From positions 143,501 through 207,500 of the forward strand of contig JAODTK010000056.1 of the NCBI GenBank assembly GCA_026419785.1: a stretch of DNA of 64,000 bases. The letters are read 5' to 3'. This DNA is from Sclerodactyla briareus. Taxonomy: Eukaryota; Echinodermata; Holothuroidea; Dendrochirotida; Sclerodactylidae. Position numbers and translations under genes: made by a program. Below are positions 59,431 to 64,000 of the stretch, piece by piece (the first letter of the stretch is position 1; each line of letters opens with the position of its first letter). The notes beneath the pieces are model-generated. The model had not been told where the DNA came from. It ran no database searches and worked only from the letters and a program-made list of their open reading frames with translations.

Positions 59431-59991
59431 TTAATTATATTTCGGGCGTCCGGAGCTCAAATTTAATCAGGTCCAGAAAGGACCTAATTAAGAATACAGC
59501 CACTCCCACATTAAGCACTCCCACATTCCGTAGCATTCAAGAATACCCTCTACTTGCAATATCTACTTGAAACTTTGCAATCGGAGAGGAAGAGGTGGAA
59601 AGGGGGACTCTATCTGGAACCTACTTTGATTTCGATCGGCTCCCCGCAGGGAAAGGGTGCAGCCAGAAAGAAAAAAAAGGAAAAAAATAAAGCTTTTAAC
59701 GGGGAGTTCAGGGGATTTTGTAACAAACGAGACGAATCTGCCAATCTTATCCTCAGGAGTTTGCAGGGAAGCAAAATTGTTTCTAAAAAGTTAATTAAAA
59801 ACGACGCAATGCTCGAAGCGCAATACCCCCGCGGGGAATCAGCACCTATACCCCGTCAGGAAGGATGCCTGGAGGAGCGGGACACTGCTGCGCTTATTAA
59901 ATGAAGGTAATGAACTCCGTGAAGTAGGCGAATCTTAACGCTGTTCTGTCTGGCTCAATTCCCAATTATTCCCTGGTCGATCTTCCTTCAG
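59428..59991. other. Intron sequence
   Basis: Contains a 116-codon Lys-rich open frame (59554-59904) with no start context or family match. Confidence 0.35.
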
Positions 59992-60175
59992 CTAAAACTA
60001 GTCGTGAGGCCTGCGAAATCTTCTGTCACCACTGAACCGTCGGCGGCAGCCTGTCCTTCACATATCAGGGGGACAGCCAATGGGCGCTACACTACTCTTC
60101 CGAACGGAGGATGAGGGGCGTGGGAACCCGACAATCTCCCAGTGAGGTCCGACGCGGACAGGCCCTCACCGACAG
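59992..60175 (+). CDS. Probable pre-GPS exon, frameshifted
   Basis: A strong acceptor (GGTCGATCTTCCTTCAG) and the donor GACAG/GTTAAG border a GC-rich 184-bp island. The first part is open as LKLVVRPAKSSVTTEPSAA and another frame gives TVGGSLSFTYQGDSQWALHY. The path between them is not resolved. By position it belongs to the GAIN-like region. Confidence 0.45.
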
Positions 60176-61442
60176 GTTAAGTTACGGAAGAGTGCGAGAG
60201 AAATCTATCGAAGAATGTTGTAAATTCGCATGAGTTCACATGGCTTGCTGTTCGATCGATTTTCCGATTTGTCGTGAATACCTATGTTTTGGTAACGTGC
60301 GCTACTAAATGGCACATTCGAGGAGGAAACAATGATCATTTCAACTTCTGAAGTCTCGAAAAATACCTCAGATAGAGTACTTGAGGGTAATCATCATTAT
60401 ATCCCCGCGGACACGTGGACGTAGCCGGGGTCTCTCCGGGATAGTATGGCCTTGGGGGTGTTGCGCCGCCGTCTCCGTCTTCTCCGCCGCCGCCGGAAAT
60501 CTAGACCGTTCGCTTAATTAACTCTTCAACACTTCCTCCGATTGCCCTGAAAGTGGTACCAATGTCAGCCCCAGTGAAATCTCGGAATATGAGTTCGAAA
60601 AAGTGGGAATCAATGCATGTCTGCTGCCATCTATTTTGAAGTTTACACGAAAATTACTGAGGTTTCCATCCGATTTACACGAAACGTGGTGGGTGGAGAC
60701 AAGAGTTGGTCCCGAATAACATGACGTTGATTTCAAGGTCACCAGGGGACAAATTTGTGGATTTTCGCAATTGTCCTAAACTTGTCGGATTTGTGAAACA
60801 AAAATGGTCGGATGTGTAGCTGTGTTAGTCCCGAACAACATGATCTTAGTCTCTTTATGGGGTTTTTGTGAAAGATTTCTTCCCAATGATCGCTCGGAAG
60901 GGGGGGGGGATTACACCCCGTGGGCGGTTCATTCGAAGAATTCATGAATAGGCCTTCCACGTTTACAGGTATGTGTTGAAAAAGTCATAGGAGGCTACAC
61001 TACGACAGTTCGACGGTCGCGAAAACAGTTGCCGCAGAAACCAATTTCCGGAACTCTCCTGACGAAATTTACATTTTACCAGCACATAGTTCCACAGATG
61101 TTCCTCATACTGATCAACTATAACATAGTAAAATATACGTGAAATGGTACAGTTTTCGAAGAGTGTGACAGTTACCAATAGGCGTAATGTAAAGATATAT
61201 GGGAGGAATCTCGTCTATACCACTCGGGACTAATAGGTATGAGCATGCGTCTTACAAAGTGAACACTTATTTTCCCTCAGCCCATATGTAAGGTATTGTC
61301 AGTAAGTGAAATTTGTTTTCGAAGAATGACTGTTTTTTTTTTTCTCCTCCTTTTTTCTTTGCATGTGTAAGTGCGATGCATGGATCTACAAGCAAACTTT
61401 TGGGGGGGGGTTCGTTATTCTTGAATATCCTCCTGTTTCCAG
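60176..61442. other. Intron, with a repeat like that at 40690
   Basis: At about 60390-60760 are 'ccccgcggacacg', a GCCGCCGTCTCCG tract and 'gatttacacgaaacgtgg' phrases shared with 40690-40930. No exon seen. Confidence 0.45.
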
Positions 61443-61585
61443 GTTCAGCTATGACTGGTGTCATCGAGTTCCAGGTGGCCTGCAGAGGGAATCAAGGCTC
61501 TCGTGATACAACTGATAGCGGGGATGAAGCTATCCAGCGCTGTGCTCGGAGTTCACCGACATCACTCTTATTAACCCTGTCAATG
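61443..61585 (+). CDS. Pre-GPS exon
   Basis: Acceptor ATCCTCCTGTTTCCAG and donor AATG/GTAAGT, both strong. In phase 1 it reads SAMTGVIEFQVACRGNQGS, then DTTDSGDEAIQRC. One shift gives EFTDITLINPVNG to a phase-1 end. The 143-bp length is one base short of the phase-1-1 expectation. The strand-rich pattern fits the GAIN subdomain next to GPS. Confidence 0.68.
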
Positions 61586-61689
61586 GTAAGTCGCTCCACT
61601 ACCACGCCCGCCCCTGAAAAAAAAAAAAAAACCCACCAGAAACCAGCAAAATAAATGTGGCCACAATGTCACCAATGTGGTGTCTAGGC

Positions 61690-62120
61690 AGGGTGGTAAA
61701 GTAGTGGTTTCATCCTGATTTTCGACCCTGAACCACTGGAACACCGCAGCTTATTCAGTTTGCGGGATTTGCTGTCTCCTGTTTGGATCTTAATTGGCGA
61801 GTTCAGGAAGCCAAGAAACCATGGCCGTATCGTTGTTGGATGAGCACTCAGCGATAACTCGCTTCTATTCTCGACTTGTTGCTCAGATGATATCGATGAA
61901 GAGAGAACCAGAATCCGTCTACTTTCTGGACACCGGAGAAACGGAAGATTCAAATTCACCGTGACTGCTCCACCCGACCAATGGCACTCATTGCAAATTC
62001 CACGGAACAACAACAAACACAGAAAGCCCACTGCATCACAGTGAAACCCAGAAGTGAGGACCAAGACCTCGCCCATCCGTCACCGCAAGTACATCCACTT
62101 ATGAAACGGCCTGGTGTGAC
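61690..62120. mobile_element. SINE-like repeat, copy 2 (matches 46875-47260)
   Basis: Shared phrases, in the same order as the other copy read on the same strand: 'gatgagcac', 'cagatgata', 'gcatcacagtgaaac' and 'gtgaggaccaagac'. The start 'gcagggtggtaaagtagtgg' resembles a tRNA box A. Confidence 0.7.
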
Positions 62121-62756
62121 TGCAGGATTGTGGAATGTTTGCTTGTGAAACGTCACTGATAACTACTAATGGTTCCGTTCTCTGCCCGTCGGGGAGGACA
62201 ACATAATGTTGGGGGGGGCCCTTGTTGTCGTTTTCCGTGCATCATAATTACGGATTGAATGTAGCAGCTCGTATTTGTGGTAGGGCGTGGTGCAAGACCG
62301 AGTCGGGGTATAAACGCGGTAAATTCCCAAGGGCGGGGCTATTGTTCCGGGCATAGCATTGGTATTGTTGTGGTTTCGTGCGTTTCTTGCATCGCATGAT
62401 GACGGTATTGTTTAGTGGACCGAAATGGAAATTAGGAAGCCTTATAGTGGCGTGTACCAGTGTATATGCAGCGGTGGTGGGGAATTAGGTTCAGGTCACT
62501 TCAAGCATCCGTTGTTCTGATAGAGGTGCACTGCGCGAATGAACCACCTCAGCGCATGCGTTCTTTAGAACATTGATTCGCATAACTTCGACCCGCGCAT
62601 ATGTCCAATATGCGTTGTACCAACTGAATTTCAGAGCACAGAGGCATTCACAGAGACAACCGAAGAACACTCTCTTTCAAAATATCTAAGTGCCCTCTTT
62701 GATTCTCTGATCGTCAAAGACGGAAAGACTGAAGTTTCTCAAAACTTTCGTTTCAG
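62121..62756. other. Intron sequence
   Basis: Nothing recognised. Confidence 0.4.
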
Positions 62757-63122
62757 ACCTGAAGTACGATTTCCACTATTTTCTATCAGGATACGAGCGT
62801 CGCAGAGGTGGTGGTCGAACGCAGAGCGCCTTTGTTATTATTAGTTTCTTTCATAGTAAGTACAGTGACTATATACTTTCTGGCTTTTCTTCCGCCAACA
62901 ACGAAGACCAGTGGTGTCAGTCGCAGTGATCGGGTAGAGATTGAACTATTTCCACACCCTGTCCCGGAAGGAAAGATATGCGTGTGCAAGTACTGGGACG
63001 AGATCACGTCGCAACTCGAAACGACTGGGGTGGAGACTGGCTATGCGGAAAGATGGTTCTGTGGTCTGCCGGCGTGTGCCCCTACCAGTTTCGTCGGGGA
63101 TACAGAGGATGCCCGGCCCAAG
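62757..63122 (+). CDS. GPS-like exon of the REJ/polycystin-1-type gene
   Basis: Acceptor CTTTCGTTTCAG and donor CCAAG/GTGAGC; 366 bp, a multiple of three, as for phase 1-1. It opens DLKYDFHYFLSGYERR. After frame changes it reads VEIELFPHPVPEGKICVC, then KYWDEITSQLETTGVETG and WFCGLPACAPTSFVGD. The order 'Tyr-Trp-Asp-Glu ... Thr-Gly-Val-Glu ... Cys ... Cys-x-Pro-Thr-Ser-Phe' is like the GPCR proteolysis site (GPS) in REJ and PKD1 proteins, where autocleavage occurs before a Thr/Ser next to the last Phe. The His-Leu that usually precedes the cleavage residue is not visible, so cleavage ability is unsure. The gene continues past the window. Confidence 0.62.
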
Positions 63123-63535
63123 GTGAGCCTGGCGATTTTCAAACACAATTTTAGACCAATTTCTCCAAAAAACACATTCTTAGTGGGAATCACATTCTTA
63201 CCTCTTTTTCGTCAGGGGAGCGCTTGAATTCATTAGAGGACTTGGGACCTGACAGTTACGAGACATGCTTCACAATTCATTACGTGGTACAAGATGAACC
63301 GAACACATCTAGGCGCATTTCCGAATGGTCAATTTGGACATACCATCGGTGACTCTAGCAATGCATAATCATGATCTTTTTCATACCAATCCATTCTTGA
63401 TTTAGTCCCACTTGATACCGAGACGTCTGAAAATCGGTAATAACAAGCTCAAGACGGATTGCAAAATAATCCGACTGAATCCGGCAGAATTTTGTGGAAG
63501 CCTAGTTTGAGAGTTACGATATTTGATTCCATCAA
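63123..63535. other. Intron sequence
   Basis: Nothing recognised. Confidence 0.4.
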
Positions 63536-63539
63536 TCAC

Positions 63540-63952
63540 CGGCAGGCGCATATTACTGTTATCATTGTTATTATCAATCACATTTTACAATTCACCGGCG
63601 GGCTTATTATTACTGTTATCATTGTTATTATCATCACATTTTACAATTCACCGGCGGGGCGCATATTACTGTTGTTATCATTGTTATTATCAATCACATT
63701 TTACAATTCACCGGCGGGCTTATTATTACTGTTATCATTGTTATTATCAATCACATTTTACAATTCACCGGCGGGCTTATTATTACTGTTATCATTGTTA
63801 TTATCAATCACATTTTACAATTCACCGGCGGGCTTATTATTACTGTTGTTATCATTGTTATTATCAATCACATTTTACCATTCACCGGCGGGGCGCATAT
63901 TACTGTTATCATTGTTATTATCATCACATTTTACAATTCACAGCTTAAATTA
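63540..63952. repeat. Minisatellite, unit about 57-66 bp, seven copies
   Basis: Each unit holds 'attactgttatcattg', 'ttattatcaatcac', 'attttacaattcaccgg' and 'cgggcttatt' or 'cggggcgcat'. Copies are nearly identical, differing by short insertions (gtt, gcgc). The two long + strand frames here are artefacts of the repeat. Confidence 0.97.
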
Positions 63953-64000
63953 GAGGATGTGGGCGCTTCCGAGGATTGTTTTTTTTTCTTCATCAAGTGG

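Noticed and set aside
63459..63953. Two overlapping + strand frames of 141 and 164 codons
   Set aside because: Made of a minisatellite whose unit lacks stops in these frames.

Overview
This is eukaryotic, intron-rich DNA from an animal. It is AT-rich, has no operon-like gene packing, is full of dispersed repeats (tRNA-derived SINEs, LINE tails, MITE-like elements, tandem repeats), and its coding signal comes in short exons bounded by AG and GT. The protein content suggests a marine invertebrate deuterostome, most likely an echinoderm: the main gene resembles the receptor-for-egg-jelly (REJ)/polycystin-1 family, which is expanded in sea urchins. The species cannot be fixed from sequence alone.

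Layout. (1) About 1-16 kb holds a local tandem array built on an approximately 9.2-9.6 kb duplication. It carries three paralogous large exons on the + strand (3969-4932, 9789-10752, 13111-14067). Each is about 320 codons, and each ends at a phase-1 splice donor; the first and third open with a clear signal-peptide-like segment, the second with a frameshifted one. A Thr-rich phase-1 linker exon follows the first copy (6861-6947). LINE tails, a DNA transposon with perfect 11-bp target duplications and GC-rich repeats fill the gaps. (2) About 16-23 kb is mostly non-coding: a 160-bp palindrome, a SINE and a tandem array of ~300-bp units. (3) From 23.3 kb to the right edge there are about twenty short GC-richer coding islands on the + strand, nearly all compatible with phase-1 splicing. 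A second Thr-rich exon (23300-23432) comes first, followed by exons with REJ-type sequence (about 32-44 kb), then post-REJ/GAIN-like exons (about 47-62 kb), and finally a GPS-like exon (62757-63122). The gene runs off the window; PLAT and membrane segments would be expected further right.

Synthesis (inference). The simplest reading is one large gene for a REJ/PKD1-like, GPS-bearing membrane protein with a Thr-rich stalk. Its N-terminus could be supplied by one of three duplicated first exons of an unrecognised secreted domain. Because the exons share phase 1, any of the three could in principle splice onto the same body. Many exons need one or more 1-2 base indels to stay open. This is either residual long-read assembly error or pseudogenisation; it affects unrelated exons alike, which favours sequence error, but I cannot prove it. 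No ribosomal RNA, CRISPR array or convincing functional tRNA was seen.
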